Shown in pieces: positions 46,091 through 54,126 of a DNA stretch of 64,000 nt. The stretch spans positions 1-64,000 of the forward strand of contig JABGUH010000028.1 in NCBI GenBank assembly GCA_018646675.1, in the 5' to 3' direction. Numbering within the stretch: the stretch's first letter is position 1; each line of letters starts with the position of its first letter. The translations under genes were made by a program, and so were the position numbers. This DNA comes from Bdellovibrionales bacterium. Lineage in GTDB: Bacteria > Bdellovibrionota > Bacteriovoracia > Bacteriovoracales > Bacteriovoracaceae. The notes under the pieces were generated by a model. It saw only the letters and a program-made list of their open reading frames with translations. It had not been told where the DNA came from and ran no database searches.

Positions 46091-46160
46091 TTCAATCTCC
46101 TAGATACCTTGATACTGAAATCGTAATGATTCTATCTTATACTTTACTAAATCATCCTCC

Positions 46161-46181
46161 TTCTTCTTCTTCTTCTTCTTC
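46161..46181. repeat. (TTC)7 trinucleotide repeat
   Basis: Seven perfect TTC units (GAA on the minus strand) lie 71-91 bp upstream of the TTG start of the 4-TM gene. Slippage here would change promoter spacing in steps of three. Confidence 0.75.
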
Positions 46182-46278
46182 TCCTCAAATTTTGCGAAAT
46201 ATACTAGAAAAAAGGTGATTCACTGTTTGAAACCATAACAGAAGAAAATGCAAGATGACGCTACTATTATCGTGGTTG

Positions 46279-47238
46279 TTACTTACGACAACAGAAATAA
46301 CCGACAGTCTGCGGGGTTTTTCCGGCCAAAGTAGCATTCACCCCTGGGTTGGCACCACCAGTAAACTTGCAACCTTTGAGTCCAAATGACCAATTATTGC
46401 TACCTGGTTTCGATGGAATAGTGTGCAGGTGATCACCTTGATCAAGACCATTTAGTGTTTTAACATTGGCGGTGCCACTTTTTATCGTTACCTTTTCTAT
46501 ATGTTCTACATGTGACAAGTTAACATTACCTTTCTTGTCTTTTCCCCGAACAAGCATGGTGCAGTCGTAAGTTCTGGTGGGGTGGTTCATATATGCAGTG
46601 ATATAGGCAACAAACTTTGCCATATCTGTTGCACTACTGCAGTCATGCTCTTTCGTTTTGGTACACTTAACAGTTCCTCTGTGAGCATGTGCCTTTTTCA
46701 TCTCGTCGATCGTCATAGATTTTCCGGCATTGGTTCTGGCATATCTTTTTATCTCTTTTACTGGTGTTGGTTGTAGCGCAGTTCCCTTAATAACCTCCGC
46801 TTTTTTGTAGAGATCCAGCTTCAAAAGAGAGTGAACTGTTGCGATCGTTCCGCAGATACCCTCGGTTAAACTTTTGATGCTCTGACCATAGGTGATCTCC
46901 CGGGGAGTAATATTGATGATACTTGAGCAGGAGCCATCTTTAGGGATTCGGGTGATCGATTGAAGCATATCTTTTTGAAATAACATAACAGCGTGATAAA
47001 TTGGCCAGCGTAGAAAAGGTCTATAGGTGAAGAGAAAATTATTCTCCTCCAGACCACTGTAGAGCTGCTGATTAATTGAGTAGACAAACTCTTGCGATAC
47101 ATCATTATTACCTCTCAAGTCCATGGTCTCTAATATATCGAAGTCGGTGACCAGCAGTTGTCTAGATATGGGAAAATCTTGAGCGATTGCTGATGACACT
47201 ATTAATATTAAAAGTAGCGCAGTTTTAATTGAATTCAT
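46279..47238 (-). CDS. exported protein of unknown function (319 aa)
   Basis: A signal peptide (about 1-19) is followed by about 300 aa with a conserved-looking segment EGICGTIATVHSLLKL (about residue 127), a Cys-rich middle (CTKTKEHDC) and HVEHIEKV later on, ending CCRK. A Cys...His arrangement of this kind could be a papain-fold peptidase, but I cannot confirm the order or spacing. Six to eight cysteines point to disulfides in the periplasm or outside. No neighbour helps; the next gene is divergent. Confidence 0.6.
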   Translation of the reverse strand: MNSIKTALLLILIVSSAIAQDFPISRQLLVTDFDILETMDLRGNNDVSQEFVYSINQQLYSGLEENNFLFTYRPFLRWPIYHAVMLFQKDMLQSITRIPKDGSCSSIINITPREITYGQSIKSLTEGICGTIATVHSLLKLDLYKKAEVIKGTALQPTPVKEIKRYARTNAGKSMTIDEMKKAHAHRGTVKCTKTKEHDCSSATDMAKFVAYITAYMNHPTRTYDCTMLVRGKDKKGNVNLSHVEHIEKVTIKSGTANVKTLNGLDQGDHLHTIPSKPGSNNWSFGLKGCKFTGGANPGVNATLAGKTPQTVGYFCCRK

Positions 47239-47381
47239 TTGTTCCCCTTAGATGAGCAAAAGTTTTCCCACTTATAGGCAATCTGGCTCAGTACGTCAAA
47301 ATAATTTTTTGGCAGCCAATATGTGCATATTTACTAAATTAATCATGTATTTATCTTATTTTATTCATATATAGTTGTTTG

Positions 47382-48758
47382 ATGCATAAACAGAGTAATT
47401 CAAATAGTGTGATCCTAACCATCTCTTTTAGTCAATTTGTAATGCCTTTAATGTTTTCCGGCATTGGTATCACCCTTCCATCAGTTGGACATGATTTGCA
47501 GGCAACTGGTGTTCAGCTAGGGCTGGTTGAGTCAATCTATCTTGGAGCAGCTGCAGCAATTTTACTGCCGATGGGCAGAGTGGCAGATCTGACTGATAAG
47601 AAGACCATTTTTAAAGCAGGGCTTATATTTTACATGTTGATCACTTTTGCACTGGGATTTTTGCAACAGATAGAGCTCTTTATTGGTCTACGTCTGTTAC
47701 AGGGGATTGCTGGTGGTATGTTATTGGCTACCAATATGGCGATTCTCTCAGAACTTGTTCCTAAAAAAAGTCTAGGCAGAGCGATCGGATTTGCTGTTGG
47801 TTCGGTCTATCTGGGATTGACCACGGGGCCTTTTATTGCAGGAATTATAACAACACAACTGGGGTGGAGATATGTCTACTACTTGGGAGGTGTATTAATT
47901 GGCGTTGCTGCCTTGATAAGTCTGAAAAATATTCCGAGTGATAAAAAAATGAAGTTCGTAACGATCGATCTGGTTGGTACGCTACTAATTATCACCTCGA
48001 TCTCTCTTTTGGTCGCTGGCAGTAGCTCTTTAGGAAGGGGAGTAGTCGGCTATTCTCTTTTAGTTCTAGGAATAATCACCATGCTGCTGTTTTTGGCCAG
48101 TCAAACCAGAGTTAAGGACCCACTAATCTCTTTAAAGATGATTTTATCCAATAGTAAACTAACAAGTGCCCTGTTGGTTCAGTTGATCAACTATGCCGGT
48201 ACCTTTGGGATGACATTTCTTTTCAGCCTCTACCTACAAACAGTTAAAGAGATGACTCCTCAAGAGGCAGGTATCACATTAATGATCTCCCCAGTTATTA
48301 TGGCCGTTTTTGCGCCTGTGTTTGGAAGGATCTCAGACACAGTATCTCCGGCAAAAATAACTCTGATTGGAATGTGTTTCTGCCTACTCTCTACACTGAT
48401 TGCTTGGAGCGTAGATGCGACGACTCCGATGTGGGTCCTCTATGTTCAGTTTGCATTAATGGGGTTTGGTTTTGCGATGTTCTCATCTCCGAATATGAAT
48501 ATAATCATGAGTAGTGTTGAGAAAAAATTTTTAGGGATGGCATCAGCTATCGTTGCAGAGTTAAGATCACTTGGGATGGTAATCAGTCTGACGCTGATAA
48601 CTATTTTTCTCTCCCTCTATGTTGGCAAAAATGAGATTAGCATTGAACATGCACCAGAGTATTTACAGGCGATGCACTTCTCAATCATATCATTTGTATT
48701 TTTAATGGTGATAGGAGTTACTATCTCTGCCCTCTCCCTAAAAAATCACCCAAAATAG
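47382..48758 (+). CDS. MFS transporter, DHA2-type drug exporter
   Basis: 458 aa with about 14 hydrophobic helices, the length and count of the DHA2 subgroup of the major facilitator superfamily. Motif A, GRVADLTDKKTIFKAG, is at about residues 67-82; the antiporter motif C-like GPFIAGIITTQLGWRYVYY is at about 160. The family expels drugs or metabolites using the proton gradient. The ATG at 47382 is preferred to a TTG three bases earlier; neither has a clear Shine-Dalgarno. It stands alone and is not near a TetR-type regulator, so regulation is unclear. Confidence 0.85.
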   Translation: MHKQSNSNSVILTISFSQFVMPLMFSGIGITLPSVGHDLQATGVQLGLVESIYLGAAAAILLPMGRVADLTDKKTIFKAGLIFYMLITFALGFLQQIELFIGLRLLQGIAGGMLLATNMAILSELVPKKSLGRAIGFAVGSVYLGLTTGPFIAGIITTQLGWRYVYYLGGVLIGVAALISLKNIPSDKKMKFVTIDLVGTLLIITSISLLVAGSSSLGRGVVGYSLLVLGIITMLLFLASQTRVKDPLISLKMILSNSKLTSALLVQLINYAGTFGMTFLFSLYLQTVKEMTPQEAGITLMISPVIMAVFAPVFGRISDTVSPAKITLIGMCFCLLSTLIAWSVDATTPMWVLYVQFALMGFGFAMFSSPNMNIIMSSVEKKFLGMASAIVAELRSLGMVISLTLITIFLSLYVGKNEISIEHAPEYLQAMHFSIISFVFLMVIGVTISALSLKNHPK

Positions 48759-48836
48759 AACCGGACGCCTAATTGCTGTCATTTTATCTACGTTGATCTT
48801 TTGGGACCGGGCTGAGATTAGAAATTAATTAGAATT

Positions 48837-49316
48837 TCAGGAGATGTTTTGAGCTTTACTGGCGGCCAGCTTCGACTCTATTTGGCTTAGCCTTTCGTTA
48901 CGCTCCGACTTCTGTTTAATGGCTTTCTCAACATCATCTAATTGAGAGACGAAGTGCATACTGTTGTTACTATTAAGATCTTCCTTTGAAGAGCGTGCCC
49001 CACCATACATCATGCCCGCAAATCCGCCGACTAAGGCCACTATCCCGGCGGTCCCACCAGTGACAATATTGACACCAATACCTGCTGCCAGGCTGCCCCA
49101 GCTAATATGTTTCCACCGCTTTGAGCCTTTTTGGCTATCGCTATAATCACTTTCTGCAGAATTACGAATCTCCTCTAATTTTTCGCCAGAACAGGCATTT
49201 AACTGAGAGACAAAAAAAGAGTTCTCTTCCTGTATTTTTGACGAATATGGTGCATTTGTCTCATCTAACGCTTGCGCCCAATTCCCTAAGTCTTGACGAG
49301 TCAGTTTTTTATTCAT
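48837..49316 (-). CDS. small protein with glycine-rich membrane segment (159 aa)
   Basis: The start is placed at the ATG at 49316, nine bases after GGAAGG, rather than at 49376. Residues about 90-125 form a glycine/alanine-rich hydrophobic stretch (IGVNIVTGGTAGIVALVGG), flanked by charged helices with coiled-coil character (ESKLAASKAQ). This layout recalls small membrane-active or glycine-zipper proteins, but no family can be named. It lies between two unrelated plus-strand genes. Confidence 0.55.
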   Translation of the reverse strand: MNKKLTRQDLGNWAQALDETNAPYSSKIQEENSFFVSQLNACSGEKLEEIRNSAESDYSDSQKGSKRWKHISWGSLAAGIGVNIVTGGTAGIVALVGGFAGMMYGGARSSKEDLNSNNSMHFVSQLDDVEKAIKQKSERNERLSQIESKLAASKAQNIS

Positions 49317-49626
49317 AACAATAATTCCTTCCGGTGTAGGTTGAAAATTAATAAAAAGTTGTACGAAATCTGCCATATTGGGCCCTGCATGTCAAAAATC
49401 ATCAAGCTGAGATCAGGAGATTCGGTGGAAATGGACCTCGCGGGGGTATTTTTGTCTTCACAATCACTTAAAATCAGTTAGGGGCGCTCTGATCGTGCCA
49501 TAGATCAAGACAGCATTGCATTTCAACTGTTTTCACTTTTTTAGCAATGTTCTCTTTTAAGGTGAACAGTTACATGACATTTGGTTGTTCTGGCACCCCT
49601 CCGGTTAGTTATGTTAGACTGTATAA

Positions 49627-50460
49627 ATGATAAAACTATTACTATTTACACTGCTGTTGGCTCTTTCATCCTGTTCGCTTTTCAATCGGTCCAATAGAGT
49701 TATCTTGCCACCACTGCAGGGGACAAATCTTGATCCTAGTAATGTTTGGCCCACTCTATCGATGCCAACAAATGGAGAGGCAGATAGTATTGGCGGATAT
49801 AGTTCAGGATGTCTACTGGGTGGACAGCAGCTTCCTAGTCGGGCAGGCATACTTATTGCCCATCCAGAGCGAAAGCGTGACTTTGGCCACCCTCATCTCG
49901 TAGGTTTTCTTCAAAGGCTCAGCCAACAGGTTGATTCAAAACTATTGATTGGTGATCTATCTCAACCGCGCGGAGGTCCTATCCCCGGAGGTCACGCCTC
50001 CCACCAAAATGGGTTAGACGTCGATCTCTATTATAAGCTGGGAGCAGGCAATATTTCGGTAACAATGATAAACAAAGATGGATTGAGTCTCGCCGCTAAT
50101 GTTTGGAAAGAAGAGTATGAAGTTCTACTAATGAAAGTGGCTGCTGAACCACGAGTAGAACGTATTTTTGTCAATGCAGTGATTAAAAAAGAGTTATGCA
50201 AAAAATATCCAGACAATGTCCTGTTATCTAAAATTAGGCCGTGGTACTACCATGATGAACATTTTCATATCCGTCTGGCCTGTCCGGAGAATTCATCTCG
50301 ATGTGTTGTTCAGAACCCAGTTGGCAAGGGAAGTCAGTGCGGCAGTGAACTCGCGTGGTGGTTTTCTAGCGAGGCATTGGATATTTGGCGTCAACGGGAT
50401 GGACGCCAAGTTGAGCGTAGCTTTTCACTTCCTGAAGCATGTCGTAGTGCTACACTTTAA
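49627..50460 (+). CDS. mepA: penicillin-insensitive murein endopeptidase MepA (lipoprotein)
   Basis: A lipobox (LALSSC, Cys about 18) indicates lipid anchoring. The zinc and catalytic signatures of family M74 are present: GDLSQPRGGPIPGGHASHQ leading into NGLDVDLYY, and near the end WYYHDEHFHIRL. MepA cuts D-Ala-meso-diaminopimelate cross-links in peptidoglycan without regard to beta-lactams. Its 277 aa is the normal length; the lipid anchor differs from the soluble E. coli enzyme. Together with the M15-type peptidase it adds to a set of murein-trimming enzymes in the window. It converges on a HemA-like gene. Confidence 0.92.
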   Translation: MIKLLLFTLLLALSSCSLFNRSNRVILPPLQGTNLDPSNVWPTLSMPTNGEADSIGGYSSGCLLGGQQLPSRAGILIAHPERKRDFGHPHLVGFLQRLSQQVDSKLLIGDLSQPRGGPIPGGHASHQNGLDVDLYYKLGAGNISVTMINKDGLSLAANVWKEEYEVLLMKVAAEPRVERIFVNAVIKKELCKKYPDNVLLSKIRPWYYHDEHFHIRLACPENSSRCVVQNPVGKGSQCGSELAWWFSSEALDIWRQRDGRQVERSFSLPEACRSATL

Positions 50461-50512
50461 ACAGGGTTAGTTAGGGCCAGGTTATTACTATAGAGTACTC
50501 ATTGATAACTGA

Positions 50513-51439
50513 TTAGGGCTGTGTGAAATTTAACTCGCCCCAGCCAAATGGGACATTGAAGGTAAAGTTCATCATTCTGCTTTTAGTTAGTTGGTCAATC
50601 TTATCAAATGCCAGTTCAACTCTTTTTGTTTTTTCTGAATCAAGCATAACTCCTAAGTCAAGAATATCTGCGAGCCGATAGATACCTTGGGATGAATCCA
50701 GAGGTGTACTTATTGAGGATGGCAATCCTAGATCTACAAAAAAACCTAAACCCTTATGTTGGACTTGCCATTTAGAGAAAAATTGCTGATCTAGTAGAAC
50801 TGCTTCTGTACCAATGGTATTAATGATCACATTAAATTCTTCATACTTATTTTTCTCTTGCCAGGAAACGCTCTCAATGTTGAATTGAGTACACAGTTGA
50901 CGAACTTTTTTATCGTTTCTGGCAGAGATAGATAGTTGGTGGTTTTTCTTCAAAATCTTTATTAAGCTTAAAGCTAGTGCGCCAGACCCTAGAATAAGAA
51001 CTGTGCCGTCTCGATACTGCTTTTCAATAAGTTTTTTTGCGATACCTGAATATGAATTCTGCCCAACCTCTAGCAGGTGATCTGTTCGAACTCTCTTTGA
51101 GTCTTTTAAAAGCTTTTCTAAAACATTACAAATATATGGGCTACAAAGTTTAGAGCCCATATATCTCTTAAGTCCAACTTTAAACTGGTTGACAATTTCG
51201 CTCTCTCCAACAACTTTACTCTTTAGACCGCAAATTATCGCAAGCAAAAAATTATATGCTGTAGACCCATTAAAGACTTCGGCTTGATCACAATTTGTCC
51301 CAACAAACTTATGCGGCAAATCGTTATAGCCTAGAATTATAGTCCTCTGACATGTCTCCAGTACAAAAACCTCGCCTAAAGCGGGAACAGTTATCTCAGA
51401 GTTAGGTGGTAAATTGATTAAGGTAAGTTTGTTAAACAT
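50513..51439 (-). CDS. hemA: HemA-like glutamyl-tRNA reductase, short form
   Basis: Shows the GTR order: ETCQRT (catalytic Cys, usually ETCNRTE), GLKSKVVGESEIVNQFK (usually GLDSMVLGExQI), the NAD(P)-binding GSGALALSLIKIL and VDLGLPSSI. The enzyme turns glutamyl-tRNA(Glu) into glutamate-1-semialdehyde, the first committed step of heme synthesis. At 308 aa it lacks most of the C-terminal dimerisation domain of the usual 410-430 aa protein, and the catalytic motif has Gln for Asn. It may be a lineage-specific short HemA or a weakened relative. Start supported by AAGGGA. High heme demand from the nearby cytochromes makes the position fitting. Confidence 0.8.
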   Translation of the reverse strand: MFNKLTLINLPPNSEITVPALGEVFVLETCQRTIILGYNDLPHKFVGTNCDQAEVFNGSTAYNFLLAIICGLKSKVVGESEIVNQFKVGLKRYMGSKLCSPYICNVLEKLLKDSKRVRTDHLLEVGQNSYSGIAKKLIEKQYRDGTVLILGSGALALSLIKILKKNHQLSISARNDKKVRQLCTQFNIESVSWQEKNKYEEFNVIINTIGTEAVLLDQQFFSKWQVQHKGLGFFVDLGLPSSISTPLDSSQGIYRLADILDLGVMLDSEKTKRVELAFDKIDQLTKSRMMNFTFNVPFGWGELNFTQP

Positions 51440-51592
51440 ATTAGATTCCCTTTGCTTAAAAGAAATTTAACAAACTCGAACAAACTATTTGTCATGGAAG
51501 TGTAGGAATCTAACTTTTATATTTTTTTCTTAGTAATTTTATGTTAATTATGTGGCGTGTCGTAAAAAACACTATCTACGAAGAAGGAATAT

Positions 51593-52498
51593 GTGAAGGG
51601 TTTGTCTTCTAACTTACTAATTATACTATCACTCATCTGGGCCGCTACAATTTTGGCGATCGGGATGTGGTGGGGTTATTTTATTGTAACATTGAGTAAA
51701 AATGAGCTGCTAAAAGGGCAGATGGGGGGAGTTAACGTCCAAAGAATGATTCAATGGGAAGGATCACTCTTTTTAATCATGTTGCTACTAATTTCTGGAA
51801 CTCTTCTGTTTTTCTATATTCGAAACCAGAAGAAGACAAAAAATCTACAAACTTTTTTTGCCTCTCTTACCCATGAACTTAAAACTCCCCTGGCCAGTAT
51901 CAAACTTCAAACGGAGGTAATAGCAGAGACAATTAGTAATTTCAGTTTTGGCCCGGATGATAGTGGATTTAAAAGTAAGCTTGGCACGCTTTCCGACCGT
52001 CTAATTGAAGACACCAACAACCTTGAGATGGAGATGGAAAAAATTTTACACCTCTCTCGAGTTGAGAGAGGGGGCAATCTGAATCCGGTACCATTAAATC
52101 TTTTTGAATTTTTAAACTCTTCTACCATGTTCTTGCCCCAAGGGGTTGAACTACAGATAGATGACCAAACTGCTCCCCATACTGTTCTCGCTGATCATTT
52201 TGCCCTTAAGCTAATTATTAGAAACTTGGTTGAAAATTCAATTATTCACGCTAAAAGAAGTAACATTTCGATAACTCTCTCTGAAGCAGATGACACTACC
52301 CTTTTAACCTATGAGGGTGGAGGTCATTTTCATGGAGATATTAAAAAACTAGGAACTCTGTTTTATAAATATAACTCGCCCAAGGGGTCGGGGATTGGTC
52401 TATATTTGAGTAAGCAATTAATGGTTAAGATGGGTGGTCGTTTAGATATTGATCATCATCCTAAACTTACCTTTTTTCTTCGTTTTAACAAAAGTTGA
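51593..52498 (+). CDS. sensor histidine kinase
   Basis: 301 aa from a GTG with AAGGA upstream. Two TM helices (about 9-31 and 55-76) enclose a short periplasmic loop of about 25 aa, then a HisKA motif, TLTHELKTP-like (LTHELKTPLASI, His about 94), and a HATPase domain ending KGSGIGLYLSKQLM. The tiny loop means it probably senses within the membrane or through a partner. It is followed by an OmpR-type response regulator whose start is 8 bp after its stop. Divergent from hemA, and pointed at the cytochrome genes at 53.2 kb, which it may control. Confidence 0.88.
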   Translation: MKGLSSNLLIILSLIWAATILAIGMWWGYFIVTLSKNELLKGQMGGVNVQRMIQWEGSLFLIMLLLISGTLLFFYIRNQKKTKNLQTFFASLTHELKTPLASIKLQTEVIAETISNFSFGPDDSGFKSKLGTLSDRLIEDTNNLEMEMEKILHLSRVERGGNLNPVPLNLFEFLNSSTMFLPQGVELQIDDQTAPHTVLADHFALKLIIRNLVENSIIHAKRSNISITLSEADDTTLLTYEGGGHFHGDIKKLGTLFYKYNSPKGSGIGLYLSKQLMVKMGGRLDIDHHPKLTFFLRFNKS

Positions 52499-52505
52499 GG
52501 GCAAT

Positions 52506-53207
52506 TTGAGCAAGATCCTGATAGTTGAGGATGAAAGGAATTTAGGTCTTACTCTTTCTGAGTATCTGGAAAACACCGGTCATGACTGTACTCTTGCTGC
52601 TAGTTGTAAGGAGGCTCGTCAGGCATTCAAACAACTATCACACACTATTATTCTAATGGATATTGGCTTGCCTGATGGTAGCGGTATTGAATTGGCAAAG
52701 GAGCTGACGACGATTAAAAAAGAGACGGTCCTACTCTTTTTATCAGCGGAGAGTGACCCAGAGATTAGAGTGGAAGGCCTTGAAATTGGCGCTCATGACT
52801 ATATAACCAAGCCCTTTGCCCTCAAAGAGCTGGTTTTAAGGCTTGATCGTATCTTGGCGGCCCATGCAAGTTTTATTAAAAAAGAGGACATCATAAAATG
52901 TGGAAAGCTTTCAATCGATTTTTCAAAATATGAGGTTACTGACGGTTTGGGAAAGGTAGTGTCCCTCTCTCAAAAAGAGTGTGCCATTTTATACTATCTC
53001 TATGATCATTTAGGCGAAGTCGTCAGTCGCGACGAATTGATTATTAATATCTGGGGCGAGGATGCTGGTCCATCAAATAGAACTATTGATAACTATATTG
53101 TGACTCTGCGTAAATGGTGTGAAACTGACCCTGACAAGTCGATTGAGATTATCAGTATTCGCAGGGTTGGTTACAAGTTATTAATGACTCAGACCAAAGC
53201 TAATTAA
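52506..53207 (+). CDS. OmpR-type response regulator
   Basis: Receiver domain with ILIVEDERN, the phospho-acceptor Asp in LMDIGLPDGSG (about residue 53) and Lys in DYITKPFAL, followed by a winged-helix DNA-binding domain (LSQKECAILYYL, SRDELIINIWG, IDNYIVTLRKW, RRVGYKLL). I place the start at the TTG at 52506, with GAGGG five bases before it; an upstream frame start would lie inside the kinase and add a non-family leader. The gap of 7 bp from the kinase stop shows coupling. It ends 17 bp from the convergent NapC-like cytochrome. Confidence 0.88.
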   Translation: MSKILIVEDERNLGLTLSEYLENTGHDCTLAASCKEARQAFKQLSHTIILMDIGLPDGSGIELAKELTTIKKETVLLFLSAESDPEIRVEGLEIGAHDYITKPFALKELVLRLDRILAAHASFIKKEDIIKCGKLSIDFSKYEVTDGLGKVVSLSQKECAILYYLYDHLGEVVSRDELIINIWGEDAGPSNRTIDNYIVTLRKWCETDPDKSIEIISIRRVGYKLLMTQTKAN

Positions 53208-53224
53208 AGTATATATTTTTTGTT

Positions 53225-53968
53225 CTATTGCTCAATTAGAAATTCAGGAAAGTGACATATTCTGCATCCAAATGACTCTTGCAACTCGGATGGTTTATGG
53301 GCAGTTTTTTCATGACAGTTAGCACAAGATGCATCCGTTGCTGAGAAGTTGTGTGCTCTATTAGGTATTCCACCATGACAATCTACGCAGGTAATTAAAC
53401 GTTCCTCCTCATCTTTTTTCTGGTCACTCTTTTGTTTATTTAAACGACCATAGCTTTGTTGTAAGGATCTATTTTTATGAACTGCAAACTCTTTAGGTAG
53501 AGGAACTGTGGTCTTCTCTGACAGATGTAGAGCATGAAGCTGGGTTTTGTCAATCATCGGCATTCCCTCAAGATCTTCATCTTCCAGAGGGCCGGACAGG
53601 CTTGAGCGAGAGTGAGGGTTGCTAATGTGGCAAGCCTCACAAAGTTCATTTTGAATATTAGGAATATGCTTAATATGCTTTGAGTCTTGAGTGGCAAGAA
53701 CAAACATCTCTTCAACATATTGACGTAGTGGTTGGTGATGGCAGTCGTGGCATGTGGTTATCTCGCCATGCACACTTTCCTGCCAGGAAATTTGAGCATA
53801 GTCATGCTGGTGGCAAGTCAGGCAAAATCCGGCATCTTTCCAAATATACTTGTACGCTTGATAGCCAGGATAGAGACCAATCGCCATACCTAGGAGGAGT
53901 GATGGCAGTAATAGTGGTACTAAACTTGGAAGATATCTTTTGGTATACTCTATTAAGCGTTTCACCAC
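53225..53968 (-). CDS. NapC/NirT-type hexaheme membrane cytochrome
   Basis: 247 aa from a GTG. One N-terminal TM helix (about 14-36) anchors a periplasmic domain with six heme motifs: CLTCH, CHDCH, CEACH, CVDCH, CANCH and CRICH. Membrane-tethered small multiheme proteins of the NapC/NirT class oxidise quinol and pass electrons to periplasmic partners. The four-heme NapC core is usual; two more hemes and a charged insertion (about 165-190) are extras here. Its start overlaps the stop of a 54-aa membrane peptide, so translation is coupled. It is the last gene of the minus-strand cytochrome operon and probably the quinol entry point. Confidence 0.85.
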   Translation of the reverse strand: MVKRLIEYTKRYLPSLVPLLLPSLLLGMAIGLYPGYQAYKYIWKDAGFCLTCHQHDYAQISWQESVHGEITTCHDCHHQPLRQYVEEMFVLATQDSKHIKHIPNIQNELCEACHISNPHSRSSLSGPLEDEDLEGMPMIDKTQLHALHLSEKTTVPLPKEFAVHKNRSLQQSYGRLNKQKSDQKKDEEERLITCVDCHGGIPNRAHNFSATDASCANCHEKTAHKPSELQESFGCRICHFPEFLIEQ

Positions 53969-54126
53969 AATCCCCCATGAGGTAAAACACGGTATAGAAA
54001 TAGAACATTAAAAAGAGTAAAGGCACTAACAAGTACGCCAATAATAAAAGCTAATATGCGAAGAGATACTCTCCATCTCTTACTCCGTAATAGCTGCAAA
54101 AATTTATCACTATCTTGATTTTGCAT
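53962..54126 (-). CDS. 54-aa single-TM peptide inside the cytochrome operon
   Basis: The frame starts at an ATG 17 bp inside the end of the propeller-multiheme gene and its TGA overlaps the GTG start of the NapC-like gene by seven bases. The product has a polar N-terminus (MQNQDSDKFLQLLRSKR) and one TM helix (about 21-45), with no cysteine. Overlaps on both sides argue that it is translated as part of the operon. A small membrane subunit or assembly helper for the quinol dehydrogenase is the natural guess. Family unknown. Confidence 0.6.
   Translation of the reverse strand: MQNQDSDKFLQLLRSKRWRVSLRILAFIIGVLVSAFTLFNVLFLYRVLPHGGLW

Noticed and set aside
46100..46215. Minus-strand open frame through the GAA triplet run (lysine-rich product)
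   Set aside because: No ATG, GTG or TTG in frame after the preceding stop, and no ribosome-binding site.
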